DNA of 64,000 bases from Cellulomonas sp. Its GTDB lineage: Bacteria; Actinomycetota; Actinomycetes; Actinomycetales; Cellulomonadaceae. This document shows, in pieces, positions 41,154 to 48,571 of this stretch. The position numbers were made by a program, and so were the translations under genes. The DNA lies in the NCBI RefSeq assembly GCF_015234515.1, contig NZ_JADGMY010000023.1, positions 1-64,000 on the forward strand, read 5' to 3'. A model generated the notes under the pieces. It made no database searches. It saw only the letters and a list, made by a program, of their open reading frames with translations, and was not told the origin of the DNA. Position 1 is the first letter of the stretch. Each line of letters starts with the position of its first letter.

Positions 41154-42236
41154 TCAGGACGCCGTGCAGGTGGCCGTCAGCGACCCGGGCGTGCCCGAGG
41201 CGATGAAGCCGGCCGTGGTGCTGGCACCGGCACCGAGCTTGCCGTTCCATTCCGCGTTGGTCAGCGTGCCGCCGCTGTACGAGCCGCTCCACGCCTGCGT
41301 GATGGTCGCGCCGCCGACGGAGACCTTCCAGCCGTTGATCGCGCTGGAACCGGCCGTGACGACGACCTCACCCTGCCAGCCGCCGCCCCACGTGTTGGTG
41401 GCCTTCACCGTCGCGCTGCAGGCACCGTTGCCGGGCTGCGGGCCCGGGGTGGTCGGCGCCGGCGTCGTGGGCGCAGGCGTCGTGGGCGCAGGCGTCGTGG
41501 GCGCGGGAGTGGTCGGTGCAGGCGTCGTGGGCGCCGGCGTCGTCGGTCCCGGCGTCGGGGTGGGCGCCGTGCCGTTGATGTTGATGTCCGAGCAGATGTA
41601 GTACGGCTGGTCGAGGTGGCTGGCCTGCCAGATGGTGAACAGGACGGCGCGGCCCGAGCGGCCCGAGAGGTTCACGTCGGTCTCGTACAGGCCCGTGGTG
41701 CCGTAGCGGCCGGTCTCCTTGACGAGGTCGATGTCGTCCCACCCGAGCGCCTCGGTGGTCGGGTCGAACCCGGCCTTGGAGACGTAGATCCGCATGTAGT
41801 CGGCGCCGTGCTTGGCGCCGTCGGTGAGCGTCAGCTTGAACGACGAGGGGACCGTCTTCATGGTCCACGGGCCGGGGGTGTCGAGCGAGGCGTACAGGCC
41901 GTTCTGCGTCCTGCCGCCGGAGCAGAGCTGGCCGTTGGGGATCACGGCCTCGTGACGTCCGCCGACGTTCTCCCGGTACAGGCCGTTCCAGTTCCACATG
42001 GTGTTGGGGTTGGCCTGGAACGCCTGCCAGCACATGGGGTCACGCTGAGCCATGGCGGGGTCCTGGTGGGTGCCGCCCTCGCGCTCCCAGCAGCCGTAGT
42101 TGCGGGACGGCGGGTCGGTGACGGACCCGTGGGCGGACGCCGAGGTGGCGACGAGGCCGGTGGCCGCGAGCGCAAGCGGGATGGCGAGGGCGAGCCTGGC
42201 GAGGCGGCCCAGCCGACTGCTGGTGCGTGTGGACAT
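41154..42236 (-). CDS. Secreted AA10 lytic polysaccharide monooxygenase with CBM2 (LPMO10B-like)
   Basis: 360 residues from ATG 42236. Signal peptide 1-35 (AIPLALAATGLVATSASA), so the mature N-terminus is the copper His of HGSVTDPPSRNYGCWE. The second brace His is in TDGAKHGADYMRIY. LFTIWQASHLDQPYYICSDI marks the AA10 end. A TPAPT-repeat linker (about 240-275) precedes a CBM2 (ACSATVKATNTWGGGWQGEV; NGWKVSVGGATITQAW; NAEWNG). The catalytic domain is closer to the C1/C4-mixed LPMO10B type than to the other LPMO in this window, so the two may act together on cellulose. A LacI-like operator lies upstream. Confidence 0.95.
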   Translation of the reverse strand: MSTRTSSRLGRLARLALAIPLALAATGLVATSASAHGSVTDPPSRNYGCWEREGGTHQDPAMAQRDPMCWQAFQANPNTMWNWNGLYRENVGGRHEAVIPNGQLCSGGRTQNGLYASLDTPGPWTMKTVPSSFKLTLTDGAKHGADYMRIYVSKAGFDPTTEALGWDDIDLVKETGRYGTTGLYETDVNLSGRSGRAVLFTIWQASHLDQPYYICSDININGTAPTPTPGPTTPAPTTPAPTTPAPTTPAPTTPAPTTPAPTTPGPQPGNGACSATVKATNTWGGGWQGEVVVTAGSSAINGWKVSVGGATITQAWSGSYSGGTLTNAEWNGKLGAGASTTAGFIASGTPGSLTATCTAS

Positions 42237-42369
42237 GCAGGTCTCCTGGGGGTCGGTGACGAACGGCTCCCGTCCGCGCACGCCCGTCGGTCGCATCGAT
42301 GCGATCGACGGGCGACGGTGAGCACGAAGGCGTGACCCACCGTGCGGCCTGGGCATCTGGCGCGCGAGG

Positions 42370-42386
42370 GTGCTAACCGTTTCAGC
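42370..42386. promoter_or_regulatory. LacI-type operator upstream of the second LPMO gene
   Basis: GTGCTAACCGTTTCAGC shares GCTAAmCGTTTC..AGC with the site at 37346-37362, about 135 bp upstream of the LPMO start. Confidence 0.55.
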
Positions 42387-42449
42387 AGGGACGTCCGTCC
42401 CGGGCGCCGCCGTGACCGACGAACGCCCGGGTGACCCCCGCGACCCCCC

Positions 42450-43661
42450 TCAGCGGCGGTCGAGGACGTGGATCCGCGGGTGGTGGCCCTTGGCGTACAC
42501 GCGGGTCACGGACCGCTGCTCCCACTGGTCCGACGCGGCCCGCAGGACGCGCTCCATCACCTTCACCTCGTGCGTCAGCACGACGAGCCGCGCACCCGGG
42601 GCGCTCACGGCGTGCGCTGCGCGCAGCAGACCGGCGTGCAGCCGCGGCGCGTCGGCGTGCGAGCCGTGCAGCGTGCCCCACGGCGGGTCGGCGAGCACGA
42701 CGTCCGCGAGCCCGCCCAGCGGCTCGGTGACCGCGGCCCGCAGCGCGTCGGCGTCCGTCGCGTCCGCCCGCAGCAGCACGGGCCGCGGAGGGCGGGCGAG
42801 CAGCCGTGCGGCCTCGAGGTTGGCCCGGGCGGCGTCGAGCGCGGACGCGTCGAGGTCGACGCCGACCGCTGCGGCTGCGGGCGCCGCGAGCAGGCGCTCG
42901 ACGAGCAGCGTGCCCGACCCCCCCATGAGGTTGAGCACGCGATCGTCGGCTCGCAGGCCCGCCAGCCGGGCGACGGCCGCGGCGATCGTCGCGTTCGCCG
43001 CGCCGGGGAAGTCCGCGACGCGCCACGTGCGCGCCGACAGCGGGCGCGGCCCCACGCGCACGAGCACGTCCCAGCCCGGGTCGACGTCGCCGGGCGCCGG
43101 TCCGCGGCGACTCCCGCGACCCGCGTCGTCCCGCGCCCCGGCGGTCCGCGTGCCGCGTCGCACCCGGATGACGAGGTCGCCCGCGTCGGGGTCGTGCTGC
43201 AGGCCCGTCGCCTCGTGCAGCATGCCGGCGAGCCGCGTGAACACCGCGGAGTCGGCACCGGCCGCCTCGAACCGGAACGTCGAGGAGCCGCCGACGCGCA
43301 ACGAGGCGTACGCCGCGTCGACGATCCGGCCCATGTGCTCCGGGCTGGCGAACGACTTGGGCCGCGGCACGTCCAGGTGCACCACGACCCACGCGGCGAC
43401 GGCGGTGCGCAGAGCGGTGACCGCGGCGAGCGGCCCGGGGAGCGTGAGCGTGAGCGCGTCGTCGCGGCCGGGCACGTCGCGCACGCCCCGGGCGTCCGGC
43501 AGCAGCTGCGCGACCTCGTCGGCGAGGACGTCGCGGAGGCCAGGGAGGTAGGTCAGCTCGACCGGCGTGGACGGGACGCGTGCGGGCGCCGACCGGCGCT
43601 GCCCGTCGCGGGCCCCCGCCCGACGGCCGGTCTGACGGTCGCGCCACGCCCTGCTCGACAC
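42450..43661 (-). CDS. RNA N2-guanine methyltransferase-like protein (THUMP/UPF0020 type)
   Basis: 403 residues if GTG 43661 is the start; the N-terminal 35 residues are basic and uncertain, and clear similarity starts at VELTYLPGLRDVLADEVAQL. A THUMP-like N-terminal region leads to a Rossmann methyltransferase: RVLNLMGGSGTLLVERLLA (SAM site), AVGVDLDASALDAARANLEAA, and catalytic VVLADPPWGTLHG (D-P-P-W, as in Trm14/RlmL-type enzymes). It probably methylates a guanine in tRNA or rRNA. Expected cytoplasmic, housekeeping-like. A linker of Arg/Gly residues interrupts the middle (about 160-185). Confidence 0.85.
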   Translation of the reverse strand: MSSRAWRDRQTGRRAGARDGQRRSAPARVPSTPVELTYLPGLRDVLADEVAQLLPDARGVRDVPGRDDALTLTLPGPLAAVTALRTAVAAWVVVHLDVPRPKSFASPEHMGRIVDAAYASLRVGGSSTFRFEAAGADSAVFTRLAGMLHEATGLQHDPDAGDLVIRVRRGTRTAGARDDAGRGSRRGPAPGDVDPGWDVLVRVGPRPLSARTWRVADFPGAANATIAAAVARLAGLRADDRVLNLMGGSGTLLVERLLAAPAAAAVGVDLDASALDAARANLEAARLLARPPRPVLLRADATDADALRAAVTEPLGGLADVVLADPPWGTLHGSHADAPRLHAGLLRAAHAVSAPGARLVVLTHEVKVMERVLRAASDQWEQRSVTRVYAKGHHPRIHVLDRR

Positions 43662-43714
43662 GGCGCGGCGGTCACCACTGCCGCGGGCCGGACCGGGCCG
43701 GCCGCCCTGCGTGC

Positions 43715-44320
43715 TCAGGCCGTCACCGGGACCCGTGCACCGACGGCGCGCAGCACGAACGCCTCGGTCTGCTCGATCGCGTGCTCGCGGTCCGCGCCGT
43801 CGTCGGGCAGTCCCCGACCGGTGAGGCAGGCGTTGACGAGGGGGACCGTGGTGGCGAGGTCCTGCTGCGGGAACGCACCCGAGGCGATGCCGGCGTCGAG
43901 GATGCGGCGCAGGACCTGCTCCACGACACCCACGTGCTCGCGGATCCGCCGCTGGGCGCCGCGCGAGAGCACCGTGCGCAGCTCGGGGCCCGGGGCGACG
44001 TGGTAGACGCTCGTGAGCGAGGCCTGCGCGCGGACGTACGCGCGCAGCTGCTCGACCGGGTCGTCGATGTCGTCGAGCGACGCCTGGAGCCGGGCCGCGT
44101 ACTCGTCCGTCTCGTGCGTGATGAATCCGAGGAGCAGCGACTCCTTGTCGGAGAAGTGGTTGTACACGGCGGTGCGCCCGACGCCCGCGGCGGCGGCGAT
44201 GTCGGCGAGGGTGATCACATCGAAGCCCCGCTCGTTCATGAGCGTGGCCAGGGCGTCGAACAGACGGCGGCGGGTCTGCTCGCGGTGCTCGTGCAACGAC
44301 GCCCCGATGATCTTTGGCAT
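43715..44320 (-). CDS. TetR-family transcriptional regulator
   Basis: 201 residues from ATG 44320. The N-terminal helix-turn-helix is standard (RRRLFDALATLMNERGFDVI, ITLADIAAAAGVGRTAVYNH, FSDKESLLLGFITHETDEY). The C-terminal ligand domain is helical (VEQLRAYVRAQASLTSVYHV; VNACLTGRGLPDDG). A perfect 7-bp inverted repeat (TGACATC/GATGTCA) overlaps its own start region, indicating autoregulation. No transporter or enzyme target lies alongside; the divergent gene is a GAF regulator. Confidence 0.9.
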   Translation of the reverse strand: MPKIIGASLHEHREQTRRRLFDALATLMNERGFDVITLADIAAAAGVGRTAVYNHFSDKESLLLGFITHETDEYAARLQASLDDIDDPVEQLRAYVRAQASLTSVYHVAPGPELRTVLSRGAQRRIREHVGVVEQVLRRILDAGIASGAFPQQDLATTVPLVNACLTGRGLPDDGADREHAIEQTEAFVLRAVGARVPVTA

Positions 44321-44322
44321 GC

Positions 44323-44345
44323 TGACATCTTTGCACAGGATGTCA
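44323..44345. promoter_or_regulatory. TetR operator candidate
   Basis: TGACATC (44323-44329) and GATGTCA (44339-44345) are exact inverted copies, 9 bp apart, immediately upstream of the TetR start. A further TGACAT half-site lies at about 44386. Confidence 0.6.
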
Positions 44346-44469
44346 GGAAACCCGGGCGCCCGGTCGCCCGCGGTGATGAGAAGTGTGACATTAATCACGG
44401 TGGGTTCGTCGCTTTCGCCTACAATACGACGACGGATCCTGTACGCCCTCACGACGGAAGTACGAACGC

Positions 44470-45792
44470 ATGAGCCGACACGCCCACGCGGCGCAGGACG
44501 GGGCCTCAGCAGGCGTCGCCCGCGTCGCCAGCGTGCCCGGCCCCATCCCGGCCTCCCGGCCGGGCGACTGGCGCGCCGACGAGTCCGGGGCGTGGCCGAC
44601 GGCGCTCGTGCGCGCAGCACACGAGCGCTTCGTCATCTCCGGGGACGACCCCGGCCGCCAGGTGCGGCCCATCGTGGCCGACTCGTGGCGGCGCAGCCGG
44701 CGCGTGGGCGTCGACCCCGAGCTGCCGACGCCGCCGGTCGACATCGGCGGCTCGGACCTGGCGGCGCTGCGCAGCTCGCACCCGCTGTCCGGCGCCGTGC
44801 CCATCGTCCGCCGGCTGCTGGTCGAGCCGCAGGCGGGGTGGGTCGCGGCCCTCAGCGACGAGGCCGGCCGGCTGCTGTGGGTCGACGGCGACCACGACCT
44901 GCGACGTCCGCTCGACGACGTCGGCTTCGTCGAGGGCGCCGCCTGGCGCGAGGACGCCGTCGGCACCAACGCGCTCGGCACGGCGCTCGCGACGCGGCGC
45001 CCGCTGCAGGTGATGGGCACCGAGCACTGGGCGCGTGTCGTGCACCCGTGGAACTGCGCTGCCGTGCCGGTCCACGACCCCCACGGGCGGCTGCTGGGGG
45101 TCCTCGACGTCACGGGCCGCGACGACGCCGCGTCGTGGATGGCCCTCGCGCTGGTCCGCGCGACCGTCGCCGCGATCGAGGCGACCATCACCTCCACGGT
45201 CGACAGCCCGCCCGCGGCACGGCTCTCCGTGCTCGGCACCCACGGCGGCACGCTGCACACACCGGCCGGCCGACGCCGCCTGACCTGCCGCCACGCCGAG
45301 ATCCTCCTGCTCCTCGCGGAGCACCCGGCCGGGCTGCGCGGCGACGAGCTCGCGGTCCTGCTCTCGGAGTCCGAGCTGTCCGAGGTCACCGTCCGTGCCG
45401 AGATCTCCCGCCTGCGGCGGCTCGTCGGGCCGCTGCTGTCCGAGTCGCGGCCGTACCGGCTCACGGCGCCGCTGCAGACCGACGTCGACACCGTGCGCGG
45501 GGCGCTCGCCGTCGGTGACGTCGCCGGTGCGCTCAACGCGTACGCCGGGTCGGTGCTGCCGCGCTCGGCCGCCCCGGGGGTGGCCCGCGTGCGGGCGACC
45601 GTGCAGGACGAGGTCCGGGCCGCCGCGCTGGCATCCGGAGACCCGGAGCTCGTGGCCCGCTGGACCGCGAGCGACCAGGGTGCCGACGACTGGCAGGCGT
45701 GGCAGACCCTCGCGCGCGTCGCACCCATCGGATCGGCCGCCCACCTGCGCGCACACACGCGGCTCGCCCAGCTCGACCGCACCCTGCGCTGA
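44470..45792 (+). CDS. GAF-domain transcriptional regulator with C-terminal winged helix (AcoR-like N-terminus)
   Basis: 440 residues from ATG 44470. The first half resembles the sensory part of AcoR-type activators: RFVISGDDPGRQVRPIVADSWRRSRRVGVDP and a GAF domain (GRLLWVDGDHDLRRPLDDVGF; WREDAVGTNALGTALATRRP; HPWNCAAVPVHDPHGRLLGV). There is no AAA+ or Fis domain. Instead residues about 270-340 look like a winged-helix DNA-binding domain (RLTCRHAEILLLLAEHPAGL; VTVRAEISRLRRLVGPLL). Many actinobacteria place such regulators beside alcohol or aldehyde dehydrogenase genes; none is present here. A TACAAT box at 44420-44425 may be its -10 element. Confidence 0.82.
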   Translation: MSRHAHAAQDGASAGVARVASVPGPIPASRPGDWRADESGAWPTALVRAAHERFVISGDDPGRQVRPIVADSWRRSRRVGVDPELPTPPVDIGGSDLAALRSSHPLSGAVPIVRRLLVEPQAGWVAALSDEAGRLLWVDGDHDLRRPLDDVGFVEGAAWREDAVGTNALGTALATRRPLQVMGTEHWARVVHPWNCAAVPVHDPHGRLLGVLDVTGRDDAASWMALALVRATVAAIEATITSTVDSPPAARLSVLGTHGGTLHTPAGRRRLTCRHAEILLLLAEHPAGLRGDELAVLLSESELSEVTVRAEISRLRRLVGPLLSESRPYRLTAPLQTDVDTVRGALAVGDVAGALNAYAGSVLPRSAAPGVARVRATVQDEVRAAALASGDPELVARWTASDQGADDWQAWQTLARVAPIGSAAHLRAHTRLAQLDRTLR

Positions 45793-46030
45793 CCTCCGCG
45801 GCGGCCCGACGACCGATCCCGTCGTGCAACGGTCGTGCAACGGTCCGCGGACTACCGTCGGCACCGGTGGCATCGACGGCGACGCCTCTCGTGGGAGTCC
45901 GTCGCCCTGGGTGCCCGGTCGGGCGGCGCGCGGGAGGGGGCGCGTCGCCCGGCCACCGCTCCTCGTGCCGCACGGGCCACGCGCCCGGCGCCCGGTTCCC
46001 CCGCACGGTCACGCCCGCTAGCGTGGCGCC

Positions 46031-46573
46031 GTGGACACCGACCCCCGGCCTGCGCCCGCCATCGAGCCGGACGGCAAGGACTGGACGTGGGTCCTCGAGG
46101 CCCGCTGCCCCGAGTGCGGGTTCGCCGCCTCGGACGTCGACCCCCGGGGCATCGGTGGCACCGTGCGCGACCTCGTCCCCCGCTGGGTCGCGGCGCTGCA
46201 CCGCCCCGACGTCCGCGAGCGCCCGGAGCCGCACGTGTGGTCGACGCTCGAGTACGGCGCCCACGTGCGGGACGTCATGCGCGTCTTCGACGAGCGCGTC
46301 CGGCTCATGGTCGAGCAGGACGACCCCCTGTTCGCCAACTGGGACCAGGACGCCACGGCCCTGACCGAGCGGTACGACCTGCAGGACCCCGCCGTCGTCG
46401 CCGACGAGCTGGCGCTCGCGGCCGCTGCGACCGCCGACCGCTTCGACGCCGTCGCGCCCGGGCAGTGGGACCGCACCGGGCGTCGCAGCAACGGCTCGGT
46501 GTTCACCGTCCGCACGCTCGGTCAGTACTTCCTGCACGACGTCGTCCACCACCTGCACGACATCCGGGGCTGA
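46031..46573 (+). CDS. DinB-like protein with N-terminal zinc-ribbon-type CxxC
   Basis: 180 residues from GTG 46031. The N-terminus carries EARCPECGFAASDVDP, a single CPxC pair. The rest is a helical DinB/YfiT-like bundle with metal-ligand histidines: WSTLEYGAHVRDVMRVFDERVRLM, WDQDATALTERY, and YFLHDVVHHLHDIRG at the end. The HDVxHHxxDI ending is typical of actinobacterial DinB-superfamily proteins, some acting as thiol-dependent S-transferases. The substrate is unknown. An 11-bp direct repeat (gtcgtgcaacg twice) lies upstream at about 45819-45840. Confidence 0.78.
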   Translation: MDTDPRPAPAIEPDGKDWTWVLEARCPECGFAASDVDPRGIGGTVRDLVPRWVAALHRPDVRERPEPHVWSTLEYGAHVRDVMRVFDERVRLMVEQDDPLFANWDQDATALTERYDLQDPAVVADELALAAAATADRFDAVAPGQWDRTGRRSNGSVFTVRTLGQYFLHDVVHHLHDIRG

Positions 46574-46702
46574 CCTCCGGCGCACCCCGCGTGTCCACCC
46601 CTCGGACAGGTCCCCGGCGCGCCCTGCGCGGCGCGCCGGGGACCGGCGGACAGCGCCCGACCCCGAAACATGCGCGCAGCAAACGCTGTGTACGTTCCGG
46701 CC

Positions 46703-47611
46703 ATGACCGGACCGTCGGCGGCCCCCGCCGCGCTCGACGGCAGCCACGTGCTGGCCGTCCCACGCGGCACCCCGCTCCTCCCGCTCGCCCGCGCCTGGTT
46801 CCCGACGGCCGCGTGGTCACGCGAGCCGGCGACGGCGGCGCAGGCCGCGGCCGCGCGTCCCATGACCGGCGCCCGGTTCCGGGGTATCGCGGTCGCCCCG
46901 CCGGACCCGGCGGGCGTGCTGAGCCTGGACGGCGTCGTGGAGGTCGTCGGGCCGTACGTCGTGGACGCGGCCGACGCGCGAGCGCTCGCCCTGCCCGCGC
47001 AGGACAGCGACCTGTACGGGCTGCCCGCCGCGCCCGTCGCCGGTGCGACGGTGTCGCCGGGCCTGGTCACGGGCTGGGCGACGGCCGTCGCGCGGCGCAC
47101 CGGCGGCGGCATCCTGCCCGCCCCGCGGGACCGCGCGCTCGTCCCCGACCCGGCCGCGGTCGTCGACCTCACGCTGTGGTCCGCCGTGCCGCTGCGTCCC
47201 GACGACGCGCTCCCCCTGGTGCGGCCCGCCCTGTCCGGCAGCCGGCTGGCCCCGCCCGCGCCGCCCGCCGGTGGGGCCCCCGAGGGCTTCGCGCTGGTCG
47301 CGACGTACGAGTACGACGGCCAGGTCGAGGTGCGCTGCGCCCGCTCGCGCGAGGTGCCGGTCGTGCTGTCCACGCTGGACTGGCGCGAGCACGGGCCCTG
47401 GGGCTACCACGTGACGTGGCACCCGCCGGACCCGCTCGAGCTCGAGGTCCCGCAGCCCTCCCCGCTGCATGTCATCGCGCGCCAGCGCGTCGCACCGAGC
47501 ATCGCGCGCGTCGTGGCGACCCTGTGGCGCACGGTCGGCGGCACGGTTGTCGACGCAGGCGGGTTCGTCGTCCCGCACGAGGAGGTCGACGCCCGGGCGC
47601 GGCCACGCTGA
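46703..47611 (+). CDS. Conserved hypothetical protein
   Basis: 302 residues from ATG 46703; an in-frame ATG at 46670 is a weaker option. No family recognised. It is soluble, proline- and alanine-rich, with alternating strand-like segments (GARFRGIAVAPPDPAGVLSLDGVVEVVGPYVV; AVVDLTLWSAVPLRPDDALP; FALVATYEYDGQVEVRCARS; GPWGYHVTWHPPDPLELE). No signal peptide, cysteine cluster or nucleotide motif is visible. It is convergent with the transglutaminase gene and separated by about 30 bp. Confidence 0.6.
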   Translation: MTGPSAAPAALDGSHVLAVPRGTPLLPLARAWFPTAAWSREPATAAQAAAARPMTGARFRGIAVAPPDPAGVLSLDGVVEVVGPYVVDAADARALALPAQDSDLYGLPAAPVAGATVSPGLVTGWATAVARRTGGGILPAPRDRALVPDPAAVVDLTLWSAVPLRPDDALPLVRPALSGSRLAPPAPPAGGAPEGFALVATYEYDGQVEVRCARSREVPVVLSTLDWREHGPWGYHVTWHPPDPLELEVPQPSPLHVIARQRVAPSIARVVATLWRTVGGTVVDAGGFVVPHEEVDARARPR

Positions 47612-47644
47612 GCCTGCGCCGGCAGCACCCCGGGCTCCGAGCGG

Positions 47645-48571
47645 TCAGACGAACGGCTCCGAGCCGGCCGGCACCAGGTCGACCTCGACGCGCGGTGTCG
47701 CACCGCCGCCCTCCGTGAAGATGACCCCGCGCAACGGCGGCACGTCGTGGTAGTCCCGCCCCCAGCCGAGCACGACGTACCGGTCGTCGACGAGCTGGTC
47801 GTTGGTGGGGTCAGCGTCGAGCCAGCCGTGCCCCGGGAGCCACACCGACACCCAGGCGTGCGACGCGTCGGCGCCGCGCAGCTTGGGACGCCCCGGCAGC
47901 GGCCGCGTCTCGATGTACCCCGACGCGTACCGGGCGGGCACGCCGTGCAGCCGCAGCGCCGCGATCATGAGGTGCGCGAAGTCCTGGCACACGCCGGCAC
48001 CCTGCGCGAGCAGCTGTGCCTGGGTCGTGTGCACCGTGGTCGACCCGGACCGGTACGTCAGCTCCGTGCGGATCCGGTGCACCAGGTCGGTCACGACGTC
48101 GGCCAGCGGACGCTCGTCGACGAACGACGGCGCCGCCCACCGGCGCACCTCGTCGACGAACGTGACGTGCGCCGACGGCAGCACCGCCTCCCGCAGGGCG
48201 ACGACGCCCGCGGCGTCCGTCCGCAGGACCCCCAGGTCCGCGGCGGTGACACCCCGCGCCACGGCCCGCCAGCCCGTGTCCGGCAGGTCCGCGCGGGCCG
48301 GGGCCACCCGGCTGACCTCCAGCGTGGAGCGCGCCGTCACGACCAGCCGCGTGTGCGGCCGCGTCACCCCGAAGTAGGTCGTGGTGTTGCCGAACCAGTC
48401 GACGTGCCGGCCCGTGTCCGCCGGCTCGGGGTCGATCGTCAGGGACGCCGCCAGCACGCGCTGGTCGGGCAGGTCCCGCGGCGTCAGCGTCGTGCGCCCG
48501 TAGGAGTCGGTGACCGGCTGCGCGTACTCGTAGGTGGTGCGGTGCACCAGGTCGTAGGCCCGGCCGGTCAT
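47645..48571 (-). CDS. Transglutaminase-like cysteine peptidase-fold protein
   Basis: 308 residues from ATG 48571, overlapping the upstream ligase stop by ATGA. The N-terminal beta domain (YDLVHRTTYEYAQPVTDSYG; LTIDPEPADTGRHVDWFGN) is the usual companion of bacterial transglutaminases. The catalytic triad is visible: Cys in GAGVCQDFAHLMIAALRLHG, His in GADASHAWVSVWLPG, Asp in GWLDADPTNDQLV. Together with ATP-grasp and alpha-E proteins it belongs to a widespread operon proposed to make and trim peptide tags. Cytoplasmic. Confidence 0.9.
   Translation of the reverse strand: MTGRAYDLVHRTTYEYAQPVTDSYGRTTLTPRDLPDQRVLAASLTIDPEPADTGRHVDWFGNTTTYFGVTRPHTRLVVTARSTLEVSRVAPARADLPDTGWRAVARGVTAADLGVLRTDAAGVVALREAVLPSAHVTFVDEVRRWAAPSFVDERPLADVVTDLVHRIRTELTYRSGSTTVHTTQAQLLAQGAGVCQDFAHLMIAALRLHGVPARYASGYIETRPLPGRPKLRGADASHAWVSVWLPGHGWLDADPTNDQLVDDRYVVLGWGRDYHDVPPLRGVIFTEGGGATPRVEVDLVPAGSEPFV

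Noticed and set aside
45819..45840. 11-bp direct repeat as an operator
   Set aside because: Two adjacent copies of gtcgtgcaacg without symmetry or a nearby regulator; could be chance duplication.
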